DNA of 64,000 nt from Trinickia dinghuensis. GTDB taxonomy: Bacteria > Pseudomonadota > Gammaproteobacteria > Burkholderiales > Burkholderiaceae. The stretch spans positions 271,921 to 335,920 of the forward strand of contig NZ_QRGA01000005.1 of NCBI RefSeq assembly GCF_003367175.1, in the 5' to 3' direction. Shown here in pieces: positions 26,580 to 36,366 of the stretch. The position numbers and the translations under genes were made by a program. The first letter of the stretch is position 1. Every line of letters starts with the position of its first letter. The notes beneath the pieces are model-generated. The model ran no database searches and was not told where the DNA came from. It saw nothing but the letters and a program-made list of their open reading frames with translations.

Positions 26580-26593
26580 CTGATTCAAGTCAA
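26580..26593 (+). promoter_or_regulatory. FNR-type box before the hemerythrin gene
   Basis: CTGATTCAAGTCAA has one mismatch, centred 114 bp before the hemerythrin start and 84 bp from the divergent box. Confidence 0.6.
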
Positions 26594-26700
26594 TCGTGCG
26601 TTCGGTTTCCGGGCGGACAGTGGATGCGTGCGACACCTCGATGTGCTTTGTCACTCGCTGTCCGAGCGACAGAGCGGGTAGCGGCCCCAGGAGGTTTGAT

Positions 26701-27267
26701 ATGCGTTCTGCCACCCAGCGCGATGCAACGTACGTCATCGTCAAGGAACATCAACAGCTCTCCGCCGTGATAGCGGGTATGCAGCGTTTTGTTTCGCTGC
26801 TCGAAACCGGGGCCGATGCGCCTCCGACGACGATCTTTCGAGCAATGCTTTACTACATCCGCGAATATCCGGAGCGGATTCATCATCCCAAGGAAGATCT
26901 CCATCTTTTCGCCCGGCTGCGCGAACGCACCGAGGAACTCGACGACGTCATCGACGAGTTGGAGTCGCAGCACGCTCAAGGCGAATCAAAGGTGCGCAAC
27001 CTCGAGCACGCACTGACTCGCTATGAACTCGCCGGCGAGTCGGTGCTGCCCGCCTTGCGCACCCTCGTGGACGACTACGCACAGTTCTACTCGCAGCATC
27101 GCCACATCGAGGAGAACGTGATTCTGCCTGCCGCGCGGCGATATTTCACCGAAGATGACTGGGCGGACGTCGACGCCGCATTTTCGGTAAATCGCGATCC
27201 ATTCGACGGTGACAAGCTCGAGGAAGATCTCGAAAAGCTGTTTGTGTCGGTGCTCAATATTGTCTAA
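26701..27267 (+). CDS. Hemerythrin-like HHE-domain protein
   Basis: This 188-residue four-helix protein has the HHE metal-binding pattern: KEHQQL near residue 18, HHPKED near 61, and QHRHIEENVILPAA near 138. Di-iron proteins of this type bind oxygen or nitric oxide or sense them. AGGAGG precedes the ATG. It is followed 24 bases later by a Usp gene and ends in a shared terminator, so the two form an operon. Confidence 0.87.
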   Translation: MRSATQRDATYVIVKEHQQLSAVIAGMQRFVSLLETGADAPPTTIFRAMLYYIREYPERIHHPKEDLHLFARLRERTEELDDVIDELESQHAQGESKVRNLEHALTRYELAGESVLPALRTLVDDYAQFYSQHRHIEENVILPAARRYFTEDDWADVDAAFSVNRDPFDGDKLEEDLEKLFVSVLNIV

Positions 27268-27291
27268 AACGCAGTAGCTTGGAGGAAAATC

Positions 27292-27777
27292 ATGTACAAG
27301 CGTATTCTTGCGGCGCTCGACGGTAGCCGCGCGGCGCGTCTAGCACTAGACGAGGGCATCGGGATCGCACGGGCGTTCGGCGCGCAAATGCTCGCCGTGT
27401 CAGTTGTCGAACACGCCCCGCAGATCGTGGACGTAGGTACCGTCTATGCGCCCGGTCCAGTGGTGGAATCCACGCAATCGGAAGCCGCTGCCGTTGCGCT
27501 CGAGGAGGCGCGCGAGGCGTTCAGTGCTCAGCACGTCGATGGCAGCGTTCGAGGGGTCGACGCCTACGGCGAGAGCGTGGCGGCGGCGCTTGCTCGCGTG
27601 TGCGACGAATGGGAACCCGATCTCATCGTAATGGGTACCCATGGAAGACACGGACTGAATCGCGCGCTGCTTGGTAGCGTGGCCGAATCGCTTTTGCGCG
27701 AAGCTTCCGTGCCCGTCCTGCTGATCCGGCACAACGTCGATGTCGGAGCGGACACGGGCGAAAAGCCAGCGCTCTGA
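27292..27777 (+). CDS. Universal stress protein, single domain
   Basis: This 161-residue UspA-family protein has the complete ATP-binding motif [15 protein letters not shown] and the usual N-terminal strand [17 protein letters not shown] precedes the ATG at six bases. It is the second gene of the hemerythrin operon and is followed by a clear terminator. Confidence 0.9.
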   Translation: MYKRILAALDGSRAARLALDEGIGIARAFGAQMLAVSVVEHAPQIVDVGTVYAPGPVVESTQSEAAAVALEEAREAFSAQHVDGSVRGVDAYGESVAAALARVCDEWEPDLIVMGTHGRHGLNRALLGSVAESLLREASVPVLLIRHNVDVGADTGEKPAL

Positions 27778-27834
27778 TTGGCTAGCGACCGCTCGCCCCT
27801 CCCGGTCGTCCGTATTCTGCACGTTTGGTTCAAC

Positions 27835-27872
27835 GCGGCGCTTCACTCTGCCGGAAGCGCCGCTCCCTTTTT
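27835..27872 (+). terminator. Rho-independent terminator after the hemerythrin-Usp operon
   Basis: A perfect 9-bp stem (GCGGCGCTT and AAGCGCCGC) with an 11-base loop is followed by TCCCTTTTT. Confidence 0.85.
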
Positions 27873-27953
27873 GGCGCGGGATCCTCTGGCGAGGTTCGCG
27901 TATTCGGTGTCGAGTCGCGGTCGGTCTCATACATGAGTTCCGAGGATTGCGCT

Positions 27954-28118
27954 ATGTTTGATCACGCGCATTCGGTGCTGGTCAGGGAGTTCATCGAACC
28001 CAACGCTGACGGCGAGCGTGCTGCGATTCAGGAAATCGCTCGATTGAGGCAAGAGCGAGGACGTTCGCGGCACGCGACACCTTGTCCCGACGGACGCCGC
28101 GCCGGAGCGCCGGCGTAG
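27954..28118 (+). CDS. Possible small hypothetical protein
   Basis: A 54-residue frame starting MFDHAHSVLVREF has GAGG eight bases upstream and an amphipathic Arg/Glu-rich middle; an earlier in-frame ATG is at 27933. It lies after a terminator and ends eight bases from the convergent atpG stop. No family is recognised and no FNR box is nearby, so it may not be a gene. Confidence 0.35.
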   Translation: MFDHAHSVLVREFIEPNADGERAAIQEIARLRQERGRSRHATPCPDGRRAGAPA

Positions 28119-28125
28119 TGGCGCA

Positions 28126-28980
28126 TCAACGGCTTGCTGCCGCGCCAGCGGTCAGCTCGACGATTTCCGACGTGATTTCCTCTTGACGCAGTTGGCGGTA
28201 TTGGCCGACCAGAAGCTCGAGCCGTTCTTGCACGTTCGAGCGCGCCGCGAGCATCGCTTGGATGCGCGCTTCGTTTTCGGCGGCGAAAGACAGCGTCATG
28301 GCTTCGCAAAGCTCGGTATAGACGTAGGCCTCGACGAGACCGTCGAGCAGTTGCCGCACCGGCAATTGAATGATTGGCACCGGGCTTTTGCGCGCGATGG
28401 CGAAGCGGGCGAAGTCGAACGGCAACAAGAGGCGCTCGATGATGTCGACGTGTTGTGCGGAGTTGATTGTCGCGTGAATAATGCACACCGTCGCGTCGGG
28501 CTTAGTCGTCAGGCGCACGTACAGCGCATCGGTCAGCGCACTGGCTAGTGCATCGACACCGCCGATATGCGCGGCGGCCGGCCCCGTCCAGACGAGCGAA
28601 AGGCCTACCGCTCGGGCAAGCGGCAGGCCGCGCGATCCGACGAGCATATAGTCGCGTGGAGCGTGAGGCGCATAGGTTTGCGCGTGCGCGACGATCTGTG
28701 TGTTCAAGGCGCCGACGAACCCCTGCTCGGAGCAAAGAACAATGACGACGCAGGCAGGCGAGCGAGCGGACGAAGGATGTGCCTCGGCGTGCTCGGGAGC
28801 GAGCGGTAGCACCTTGGCAATCGCCTCGCCGACCGTCGCGGCGCACGCGCGAATGCCGGCGAGCCGGGCTTGGGCCTCGTTCGCGCGGGCAGCGGCGATC
28901 CCGCGCATCGCGCCGATGACGCCATCAAGTTGGCGCATGGTCGAGATCCGATTCGTCAGATCGGAAAGGCGGCCGCTCAC
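28126..28980 (-). CDS. atpG: N-type ATPase gamma subunit
   Basis: This 284-residue protein is the central-shaft subunit. The N-terminal helix ([15 protein letters not shown]) and the C-terminal helix ([22 protein letters not shown]) form the coiled coil that turns inside the alpha/beta ring. The GTG start at 28980 has GGAGG upstream and overlaps the atpA stop. It is the last gene of the detached atpFAG half of the N-ATPase. It is divergent from the usual housekeeping gamma subunits. Confidence 0.9.
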   Translation of the reverse strand: MSGRLSDLTNRISTMRQLDGVIGAMRGIAAARANEAQARLAGIRACAATVGEAIAKVLPLAPEHAEAHPSSARSPACVVIVLCSEQGFVGALNTQIVAHAQTYAPHAPRDYMLVGSRGLPLARAVGLSLVWTGPAAAHIGGVDALASALTDALYVRLTTKPDATVCIIHATINSAQHVDIIERLLLPFDFARFAIARKSPVPIIQLPVRQLLDGLVEAYVYTELCEAMTLSFAAENEARIQAMLAARSNVQERLELLVGQYRQLRQEEITSEIVELTAGAAASR

Positions 28981-30515
28981 GGTGCCGCCTCCTGATCACC
29001 GATGCCCTCGGTGGCCGCCATTTGCGCGGCGATCTGCCGGATCGCCTCCACGTGTTCCGCGATCGCGCCTTTCTCGGCATCGCCGGACATCTCTTGTCCC
29101 TGCAATGCGGCGCGGCGCGCGACGAGTCGCATTCTGACCGAGGTGAGTGCTTCAGGGGGCACCATGTCGAGTAGGCCTTGCGCGAGTGCGGTGAGCAGGG
29201 CGATTTGCTCCACGGTCCGCAGTGCAAAAAGCCGAGGTTGCGCGAGCAGCGCGCGGATGCGCGTGCCCCGCGCGATTTGAGCCGCGAGCCTCGTGTCGGT
29301 CAGCGCTCCGAAGCGCGCGAATATTTCGAGTTCGAGAAACTGCGCGTAGTCGAAACGCAGCCGTCCCGCCACGTCGCGCAGCGCGCGCGGTTGAGCCTTG
29401 CCGCCGACCCGGCTCACACTGAGGCCGATATCGACGGCAGGGCGTTGGTTTGCCGCGAATAATCGTGCGTCCATGACGATCTGGCCGTCGGTGATCGAGA
29501 TCAAATTCGTCGGAATATACGCTGACAAATTGCCCGCGTCGGTCTCGGCGATCGGTAACGCCGTGAGCGATCCGCCGCCGAGCGCGGGCGCCAGCTTGGC
29601 CGCGCGTTCGAGCAGCCGTGCATGCACGTAGAAGATGTCGCCGGGATACGCTTCACGGCCGGGCGGCTCCTGCGTCAGGAGCGCGAGTTCCCGGTGCGTG
29701 GCAGCGTGCTTCGTTAGGTCGTCGATGACGATCAGCGCGTGGCGCCCCCGATCGCGGAAGTACTCGGCGATCGAGAATCCCGCGAACGGGGCGATCCACT
29801 GCAAACCGGGTGCAGTGCCTGCTGCCGCAGTCACGAACACGCAGCGCGATGGATCGCCGTAGCGGCGCACGACATCGATGGCTCGCTCGATGGCAGTCGA
29901 GCGTTGACCGACCGCGACGTAGACACAGATGACGTCCGAGTCCTTCTGACTGACGATTGCGTCGAGCGCAAGCGATGTCTTGCCGGTGGCTCGATCACCG
30001 ATGATCAGCTCTCGCTGCCCCCGGCCGATCGCAAACACGGCGTCGATCGCCAGCACCCCCGTTTCGAGCGGCTCGCTGACCGAGGCACGCTCGACGATCG
30101 CGGGCGCAGCGCGTTCGACCGGCAGCCAGCCGTCGTGCGCAAGCGGCTCGTCGCGATCGAGGGGGCGCCCGAGCGGATCGATCACACGTCCGAGAAGCCC
30201 TTCGCCCACGGGCACTTGCACGACCGCGCGTCGACGGGTCACGGTTTCCCCGGCGACCACCGCGATATCGTCATCGAGCAGCACGACACTCACGAGATCG
30301 CGGTCGAGTGCGTGAACGAAACCCGTCGCTCCCCCCGCGAACGCGACCATTTCGTTGAGCGTGACGTCGGCGAGGCCCGAGACCTGCGCAACGCCATCGG
30401 CGATGCGCTCGACGCGGCCGAGATTCTCCGCGCGGGCACCGGGCGCAAGCGTTGCCAACGTGGCGCGCTTGTCCGCCAGCCACGCGTCGAGATCAAACGG
30501 AGGCTGTTTTTGCAT
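28977..30515 (-). CDS. atpA: N-type ATPase alpha subunit
   Basis: This 512-residue subunit forms the non-catalytic nucleotide sites of the F1 head. It has the P-loop GDRATGKTS, the N-terminal beta barrel and the C-terminal helical domain. Sequence and neighbours place it in the N-ATPase group rather than the housekeeping F-type enzyme. Its start overlaps atpF by 23 bases and its end overlaps atpG by four, so the three genes are tightly coupled. Confidence 0.93.
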   Translation of the reverse strand: MQKQPPFDLDAWLADKRATLATLAPGARAENLGRVERIADGVAQVSGLADVTLNEMVAFAGGATGFVHALDRDLVSVVLLDDDIAVVAGETVTRRRAVVQVPVGEGLLGRVIDPLGRPLDRDEPLAHDGWLPVERAAPAIVERASVSEPLETGVLAIDAVFAIGRGQRELIIGDRATGKTSLALDAIVSQKDSDVICVYVAVGQRSTAIERAIDVVRRYGDPSRCVFVTAAAGTAPGLQWIAPFAGFSIAEYFRDRGRHALIVIDDLTKHAATHRELALLTQEPPGREAYPGDIFYVHARLLERAAKLAPALGGGSLTALPIAETDAGNLSAYIPTNLISITDGQIVMDARLFAANQRPAVDIGLSVSRVGGKAQPRALRDVAGRLRFDYAQFLELEIFARFGALTDTRLAAQIARGTRIRALLAQPRLFALRTVEQIALLTALAQGLLDMVPPEALTSVRMRLVARRAALQGQEMSGDAEKGAIAEHVEAIRQIAAQMAATEGIGDQEAAP

Positions 30516-31248
30516 CGGTATCGGCCAGCGAAGCGCGAATCTCGTCGAGATCGTGACGCAGGTGATTCGAGACGACGATGTGCGGTCCGCGTAACTCCAG
30601 CCCTGCGATCAACGAGGGGTCGATCGTTACCTCGATCAGCAACGGATGCCCCGCGGCGCGAGAGAGTGTCTCGAGGATCGACGCTTGCTCCGAGTCTGTA
30701 GGCTTTCGAGGCAGGCAGAGGGTGAGCGGGGAACCGGCCGTGGCGAGCGCGTCGCGCGCCGCCGGGGGCAGCGCCGCAAGGGCGCCGGCCAGACCATCGG
30801 CAAATCCGGTGATCTTCGACTCGCGCGGCAATCTCGCGAGCAATTTTTCCGCGATATCCGCGGCAAGCAAGGTGGCGCTCGCCTGGACCTGACGCCAGTG
30901 CGCCGAGGCGTCGCGCGCTATCTGCGCCTGCGCGGCTGAGTGCATCTGCGCGATCTCGGCCTGCGCGGCCTTGAGCAATGCTGTTTTTTCGGCGCCGGCT
31001 TGCGCGTCGATGGCTTGAATGGCTCGCTCGCGCGAGGCTTCTAGTGCTTGACGCGTTTCGAGTACAGCTTCGCGATCCTCAATGGCGGCGCGTTTCAACG
31101 CCTCCGCATCGGTAAGCAGCGCCCGTGCAGCATCCTGCCGCGCAACAATGATATTAGCGATGGGCTTGAACAAAAAGCGCGCCAGCAGCCAGACCAGCAC
31201 CGCCGCGTTGACGGTCTGCAGCACGAGCGTCGACCAGTCGATTCGCAT
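30493..31248 (-). CDS. atpF: N-type ATPase b subunit (with delta-like C terminus)
   Basis: This 251-residue protein is the peripheral stalk. One transmembrane helix (about 10-28) is followed by a long Ala/Glu/Gln-rich coiled coil to about residue 155. The C-terminal region (about 160-250) looks like the delta subunit, which N-ATPase operons lack as a separate gene. The ATG at 31248 has GGAGG upstream. Unusually it is not next to atpE: an 18.5-kb block separates them, and its leader copies that of atpD. Confidence 0.9.
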   Translation of the reverse strand: MRIDWSTLVLQTVNAAVLVWLLARFLFKPIANIIVARQDAARALLTDAEALKRAAIEDREAVLETRQALEASRERAIQAIDAQAGAEKTALLKAAQAEIAQMHSAAQAQIARDASAHWRQVQASATLLAADIAEKLLARLPRESKITGFADGLAGALAALPPAARDALATAGSPLTLCLPRKPTDSEQASILETLSRAAGHPLLIEVTIDPSLIAGLELRGPHIVVSNHLRHDLDEIRASLADTDAKTASV

Positions 31249-31255
31249 CTTCCGT

Positions 31256-31358
31256 CCTCCCGCTGCCGTCGCGACACTTGGACGATAACGGTTGCTGCGC
31301 CGCCTCAGCCTGATCGAGATCAACGATCTTCCTCGTCCCGTCCGGCGTTTTGCGACCT
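31256..31358 (-). repeat. Duplicated ATPase leader, copy before atpF
   Basis: This 103-bp stretch aligns without gaps to 53238-53340 in front of atpD, about 76% identical by hand count. It includes the box CTGATCGAGATCAA and reaches almost to the ribosome site in both copies. Confidence 0.85.
31310..31323 (-). promoter_or_regulatory. FNR-type box before atpFAG
   Basis: CTGATCGAGATCAA has one mismatch, centred 68 bp before the atpF start. It is identical to the box before atpD. Confidence 0.7.
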
Positions 31359-31374
31359 CCTTTGGCCGCACTTT

Positions 31375-31632
31375 TCACGATGCCGTGAATTGCTCCGCGA
31401 GGCTACCGTGCAGTGCGTGGATGAAGCGCCGGAACGCCGTAAGGGAGCCGACGATGCTTTCATACTTTTCGCGGCCGATCTGACCGTCGAGCGTGACGAG
31501 CATGCCCGCTTCACGAGCGAGCTCGACGATTGCATCGAAGTTGACCGTGCCTTCGGAGAGAGCCATTTGTTCGGACGGCTTCGATGCGCCAACGGCTTGC
31601 GCGGTGCCGGCAGTGTAAGTAAACGTCGACAT
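31375..31632 (-). CDS. Small hypothetical protein upstream of atpFAG
   Basis: This 85-residue soluble protein starts at an ATG with AGGAGAAC upstream. The C-terminal half contains an amphipathic helical stretch (SIVGSLTAFRRFIHALHGSL). I recognise no family. It lies 126 bases before atpF on the same strand, with the duplicated ATPase leader between them. A shared FNR box at 31863 lies 237 bp upstream. Confidence 0.7.
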   Translation of the reverse strand: MSTFTYTAGTAQAVGASKPSEQMALSEGTVNFDAIVELAREAGMLVTLDGQIGREKYESIVGSLTAFRRFIHALHGSLAEQFTAS

Positions 31633-31967
31633 GGCAGTTCTCCTGTGTCAACCGCAGTTTGCGCTTCGGTGCTTACCGAAGCCTTAGGTAAAGCGTCGGC
31701 CGGCGCGAAGCCGGCGGATTTGCTGGGTCGATGAATGCAGTATTGGATACACGCGTCCCGATTCAAATCGGCCGGGGCTGAGCTTCGCGTAGGATCTCGT
31801 CGCCGCCTGTCGGCTCTTTCCTACAAGGCACGAAACGAATCGACGGCATCGTTCCCACTTTCTTGATCGACATCAATCGGATGCGGCGATGCACTTCTAA
31901 TCTGCGTGCATTGGCAGCCCGCTCGGCGAGAGGTTCGTCATGGTCAGACGCGTCATAGGAGCAAGAA
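31633..31967. other. Divergent regulatory region before ppsA
   Basis: This 335-base stretch contains one perfect FNR box (31863-31876) nearer to ppsA. No further gene is credible. Confidence 0.55.
31863..31876 (+). promoter_or_regulatory. FNR-type box before ppsA
   Basis: TTGATCGACATCAA is a perfect match, centred 98 bp before the ppsA start and 237 bp before the divergent small gene. Confidence 0.75.
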
Positions 31968-34367
31968 ATGGATGACGAGAACGCGCACATCGTCTGGTTC
32001 GAGGACCTTCGCCGGACAGACGTGCCTCGGGTGGGCGGCAAAAATGCGTCATTGGGCGAAATGACCGCCAATCTGTCCAAGCAAGGGATAAACGTGCCGC
32101 CCGGTTTCGCGACCACGGCGGACGCGTATTGGCGCTTCGTCGACGCGAACGGACTGCAGCAGACGATTGCCGAAAACCTCGGCGAGCTCGCCGCGCACAA
32201 GGTGATGCTCGCCGAAGCGGGCGCAGCTATTCGCCGCGCCGTCTTGCGCGGCGAATGGCCGGCCGATATCGCCGAGGCGCTTTGCGGTGCATACCGCGCG
32301 CTGTGCCGGCGCTCGGCGCGCGAGGACGTGGATGTCGCGGTGCGCTCGAGCGCCACTGCCGAGGATCTTCCGGATGCGAGCTTCGCGGGGCAGCAGGAAA
32401 CGTTTCTGAACGTGCGCGGCGAGCGCGCGCTGCTCGATGCATGCCGCCGCTGCTATGCGTCGCTCTTCACCGACCGCGCGATCAGCTATCGGCAGGACAA
32501 AGGCTTCGATCATCTACGAGTCGCACTGTCGATCGGCGTGCAGCGCATGGTGCGATCGGATCTCGGCGGCGCGGGCGTGGTGTTCTCGATCGATACCGAA
32601 ACCGGATTCGACAAGGTCGTGCTCATCAATGCGGCGTGGGGCCTCGGCGAAAACGTGGTGCAAGGCGCGGTGGACCCGGACGAGTATGAAGTGTTCAAGC
32701 CGCTCCTGGACGATTCGTCGCTGAGCCCGATCATCGGCAAGACGCGCGGCGAAAAGGCTCGGAAGATGGTCTACGCGAGCACCGGTGATGCGTCCACACG
32801 TAACGTGCCGACGTCGAAGGCGGAACGCGCCGCGTTCGTGCTCGCCGACGACGAGATCCTGAGGCTCGCGCGCTGGGCCTGCACGATCGAAGCACACTAC
32901 GCGCGGCCGATGGACATCGAGTGGGCGAAGGACGGCGCGAGCGGCGAGATGTTCGTCGTCCAGGCCCGTCCCGAGACGGTGCAGTCGCGCCGCGAAGCGG
33001 GCGCCGTGAAAACTTATCGGATCGGCAAGAAGGGCCGCAAGCTGCTTACGGGTGTGAGCGTCGGCGAAGCCGTGGCGACGGGCCCCGTATGCGTGCTCGA
33101 GAGCGCCCGGGACATCGGCCGCTTCGTCGACGGCGCGATCCTCGTGACGCAGACGACGGACCCCGATTGGGTGCCGATTATGCGGCGAGCAGCGGCCATC
33201 GTCACCGACCACGGGGGGCGCACCTCGCACGCGGCTATCGTGAGTCGGGAACTCGGCTTGCCGGCTATCGTCGGCACCGGCAACGCGACGCACTTGCTGC
33301 ACGACCAGCAAGAGGTGACGGCATCGTGCGCGGAGGGAGGCGAAGGATTCGTGTACGAGGGAATGGCCGAATATGAAGTCGAGGAGATCGATTTCAGCCG
33401 GATTCCGTCCACGCGGACCCAGGTCATGCTGAATCTTGCCAACCCCTCGGCGGCGTTTCGCTGGTGGCGCATTCCGGCCGACGGCATCGGGCTTGCGCGC
33501 ATGGAGTTCGTCGTGAGCAACCACATCAAGGTGCACCCGATGGCACTCGCGCGCTATGACGATTTGAAGGACGAGGAGGCGAGGCAGGCGATCGCGGCGT
33601 TGACGGCGGGCTATGCCGACAAGACCGAGTACTTTGTCGACCGGCTCGCGCGCGGACTGGCGCGCATCGCGGCGGTTTGCCATCCTCATCCGGCCATCGT
33701 GCGCATGAGCGACTTCAAGACGAACGAGTACGCGCATCTGATCGGCGGCGCGCAGTTCGAGCCGAAAGAGGAAAATCCGATGCTCGGTTTCCGAGGTGCC
33801 TCACGCTATTACTCGCCGCGCTATCGGGACGGTTTCGCACTCGAATGCCGTGCGATCGCTCGCTTGCGCAATGAAATGGGCTTCAAGAACGTGGTCGTGA
33901 TGATTCCGTTTTGCCGCTCGACTAGGGAGGCCGACCGCGTCCTGGCGGTGATGGCCGACTACGGGCTCAAGCGCGGCGATGCGGGTTTGAAGGTCTACGT
34001 GATGTGCGAGATCCCGTCGAACGTGATTCTCGCGAAGGCGTTCGCCGAGCGCTTCGACGGCTTTTCGATCGGCAGTAATGATCTGACGCAATTGACGCTC
34101 GGCGTCGATCGCGATTCCGCCGAACTCGCGGAACTGTTCGACGAGCAGGACGAGGCGGTGAAATGGATGATCGGCAGCGTGATCGGAGAAGCGCATAAGG
34201 CGGGCGCCAAGGTCGGCCTGTGTGGACAGGCGCCGAGCGACCATCCGGAGTTCGCGCAATTTCTCGTGGAGCGCGGAATCGATTCGATGTCGGTGAGCCC
34301 CGACAGCTTCATCGCGGTGAAGCGGCAGGTGGCGGCCGCCGAGGAAGCGGCGGCACGCAAGGGCTGA
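31968..34367 (+). CDS. ppsA: Phosphoenolpyruvate synthase
   Basis: This 799-residue enzyme converts pyruvate and ATP into phosphoenolpyruvate, AMP and phosphate. The N-terminal ATP-grasp domain, the swivelling domain with phospho-His421 (GGRTSHAAIV; same number as in E. coli PpsA) and the C-terminal PEP-binding barrel (SIGSNDLTQLTLGVDR, GLCGQAPSD) are all present. AGGAG precedes the ATG. It may feed gluconeogenesis from stored or fermentative pyruvate under anoxia. Confidence 0.95.
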   Translation: MDDENAHIVWFEDLRRTDVPRVGGKNASLGEMTANLSKQGINVPPGFATTADAYWRFVDANGLQQTIAENLGELAAHKVMLAEAGAAIRRAVLRGEWPADIAEALCGAYRALCRRSAREDVDVAVRSSATAEDLPDASFAGQQETFLNVRGERALLDACRRCYASLFTDRAISYRQDKGFDHLRVALSIGVQRMVRSDLGGAGVVFSIDTETGFDKVVLINAAWGLGENVVQGAVDPDEYEVFKPLLDDSSLSPIIGKTRGEKARKMVYASTGDASTRNVPTSKAERAAFVLADDEILRLARWACTIEAHYARPMDIEWAKDGASGEMFVVQARPETVQSRREAGAVKTYRIGKKGRKLLTGVSVGEAVATGPVCVLESARDIGRFVDGAILVTQTTDPDWVPIMRRAAAIVTDHGGRTSHAAIVSRELGLPAIVGTGNATHLLHDQQEVTASCAEGGEGFVYEGMAEYEVEEIDFSRIPSTRTQVMLNLANPSAAFRWWRIPADGIGLARMEFVVSNHIKVHPMALARYDDLKDEEARQAIAALTAGYADKTEYFVDRLARGLARIAAVCHPHPAIVRMSDFKTNEYAHLIGGAQFEPKEENPMLGFRGASRYYSPRYRDGFALECRAIARLRNEMGFKNVVVMIPFCRSTREADRVLAVMADYGLKRGDAGLKVYVMCEIPSNVILAKAFAERFDGFSIGSNDLTQLTLGVDRDSAELAELFDEQDEAVKWMIGSVIGEAHKAGAKVGLCGQAPSDHPEFAQFLVERGIDSMSVSPDSFIAVKRQVAAAEEAAARKG

Positions 34368-34383
34368 ATTCGATCTCGTTCCA

Positions 34384-34397
34384 TTGACGCGGATCAG
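34384..34397 (+). promoter_or_regulatory. FNR-type box before ftsH
   Basis: TTGACGCGGATCAG has one mismatch in the last base. It is centred 50 bp before the GTG at 34441. A TATGCT hexamer at 34419 would fit a class II FNR promoter with the start site near 34431. Confidence 0.6.
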
Positions 34398-34440
34398 TGC
34401 TCGTGCGGTGCGGCTATCTATGCTCTCGACATAGATACGC

Positions 34441-36366
34441 GTGAGCGGCCGAAAACCGCATGTCCTCATGGAACATAGAAAAGACTACCTCGCCATCGTC
34501 ATGGCCATGGGCTTCATGCTGCTGCTCGGCTTCGAGATGCTTGCGGGCCGAACGCAGTCGCAGGAAATCGCTTACAGCGATTTCCGCACGCTGCTGGTCG
34601 CGAAAGACGTCGGCGAGCTCGTAATTACGCCCTCGCAGATTTCGGGCAATGTGCACATGCCCGCCGCGGTCAGCCTGCTTCCCGCGTCCGATGCCGAGGC
34701 GATTCAGAACAATGGCGCGCCGTGGCATTTTTGGACGAATCGCGTCTCGGACGAACATTTGGCCGACGCTCTCGCGGCAGCGGGTGTCCGCTATAGCGGC
34801 GCATCCGACAGCAGTTGGGGCGGCGTGCTGTTGTCATGGGCGCTGCCGCTCGCGGGACTCGTCCTGATCTGGAGTTTCATGATGCGGGCCGGCAGCGGTG
34901 CGATGCGCGACTTTTCGGGCATCGGCAAGAGCCGCGCGCGCGTCTATGCACAGACGGACACAGGCGTAACGTTCGACGACATCGCCGGCATCGACGAGGC
35001 GAAGGCGGAGTTGCAGCAGATCGTCGAATTCCTGCGCCATGGCGAGCGCTATCGGCGGCTCGGCGGCAAGATCCCGAAGGGCGTGTTGATCGTCGGTGCG
35101 CCGGGCACGGGCAAGACGCTGCTCGCCAAGGCCGTCGCGGGCGAGGCCGGCGTGCCGTTCTTCACCATCAGCGGCTCCGCCTTCGTGGAGATGTTCGTCG
35201 GCGTCGGCGCGGCACGCGTGCGCGATTTGTTCGAGCAGGCGCAACAGAAGGCGCCGTGCATCGTCTTCATCGACGAGCTCGACGCGCTCGACGCGCTCGG
35301 AAAGGTGCGCGGCGCGAGCGTGCTGTCGGGCAACGATGAGCGCGAGCAGACGCTCAATCAGCTGCTCGTCGAGATGGACGGCTTCCGGCCGAACTCGGGC
35401 GTCATCATCTTGGCGGCCACCAATCGCCCGGAAATCCTCGATCCCGCGCTCTTGCGTCCCGGCCGCTTCGACCGGCACATCGCGATCGACCGCCCGGATC
35501 TGATCGGACGGCAGCAGATCCTCGCGGTGCACGTCAAGAACGTGAGGCTGGCCGCCGACGTCGATTTGGCCGAACTCGCGTCGCGCACGCCGGGCTTCGT
35601 CGGCGCCGATCTCGCGAACGTCGTGAACGAAGCGGCGCTGCACGCGGCTGAGCAGGATAAGCAGGCGATCGGGATGGCCGATTTCGACGAGGCGATCGAT
35701 CGCGCGATGGCCGGCATGGAGCGCAAGAGCCGCGTCATGAACGAGCAAGAGAAGATCACGATCGCCTACCACGAAGCGGGGCATGCACTGGTGGCGCAAA
35801 GCCGCGCGCATTGCGACCCGGTCAAGAAGGTGTCGATCATTCCGCGCGGCGTGGCGGCGCTTGGCTACACGCAGCAGGTGCCGACCGAAGACCGTTACGT
35901 GCTGCGCGAAAGCGAGCTGCTCGACCGGCTCGACGCGCTGCTGGGCGGGCGGGTGGCGGAGGAAATCGTATTCGGCGACGTGTCGACCGGCGCGGCAAAC
36001 GATCTGGACCGGGCCAGCGCGCTGGCGCGCCATATGGTGACGCGCTGCGGGATGAGCGAGCGGCTCGGTCTTGCCACTTTCGGCGATATGCAAGAGGCTG
36101 GCGGTTTCCCTGCGCCGCCCGGGCGCGAACGTTATGCCGAGGGCACCGCGGCGCTGATCGACGAGGAAGTGCGGCGGCTTCTGGGCGAGGCGCACGAGCG
36201 CGTCACGCGCACGCTGCGCGAGCGGCGCGAACCGCTCGCGCGCATCGCGAAGCGGCTGCTCGAGATTGAAGTCATCGATCACGAGACATTGTTGCAGCTG
36301 ATCGACGGCGGGGCCGCGGCGGAACAGCAATGGCGTACCCAGACAGCCGTTGCGCCTCAGGCATGA
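34441..36366 (+). CDS. ftsH: FtsH-family ATP-dependent zinc protease, accessory copy
   Basis: This 641-residue membrane AAA+ protease degrades misfolded and regulatory membrane proteins. It has two N-terminal transmembrane helices around a periplasmic segment, Walker A GAPGTGKT (219-226), the SRH region, and the zinc site HEAGH with His444. The C terminus is short and differs from housekeeping FtsH. Start choice is uncertain: GTG at 34441, or ATG at 34468, neither with a clear ribosome site. It overlaps the next gene by four bases. Confidence 0.92.
   Translation: MSGRKPHVLMEHRKDYLAIVMAMGFMLLLGFEMLAGRTQSQEIAYSDFRTLLVAKDVGELVITPSQISGNVHMPAAVSLLPASDAEAIQNNGAPWHFWTNRVSDEHLADALAAAGVRYSGASDSSWGGVLLSWALPLAGLVLIWSFMMRAGSGAMRDFSGIGKSRARVYAQTDTGVTFDDIAGIDEAKAELQQIVEFLRHGERYRRLGGKIPKGVLIVGAPGTGKTLLAKAVAGEAGVPFFTISGSAFVEMFVGVGAARVRDLFEQAQQKAPCIVFIDELDALDALGKVRGASVLSGNDEREQTLNQLLVEMDGFRPNSGVIILAATNRPEILDPALLRPGRFDRHIAIDRPDLIGRQQILAVHVKNVRLAADVDLAELASRTPGFVGADLANVVNEAALHAAEQDKQAIGMADFDEAIDRAMAGMERKSRVMNEQEKITIAYHEAGHALVAQSRAHCDPVKKVSIIPRGVAALGYTQQVPTEDRYVLRESELLDRLDALLGGRVAEEIVFGDVSTGAANDLDRASALARHMVTRCGMSERLGLATFGDMQEAGGFPAPPGRERYAEGTAALIDEEVRRLLGEAHERVTRTLRERREPLARIAKRLLEIEVIDHETLLQLIDGGAAAEQQWRTQTAVAPQA

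Noticed and set aside
32514..33737. A 407-codon open frame on the minus strand
   Set aside because: It is antisense to ppsA, whose catalytic motifs are intact, and has shadow-type composition.
34834..36330. A 498-codon open frame on the minus strand
   Set aside because: It lies wholly antisense to ftsH, is Arg/His rich as high-GC antisense frames are, has no ribosome site and matches no family.
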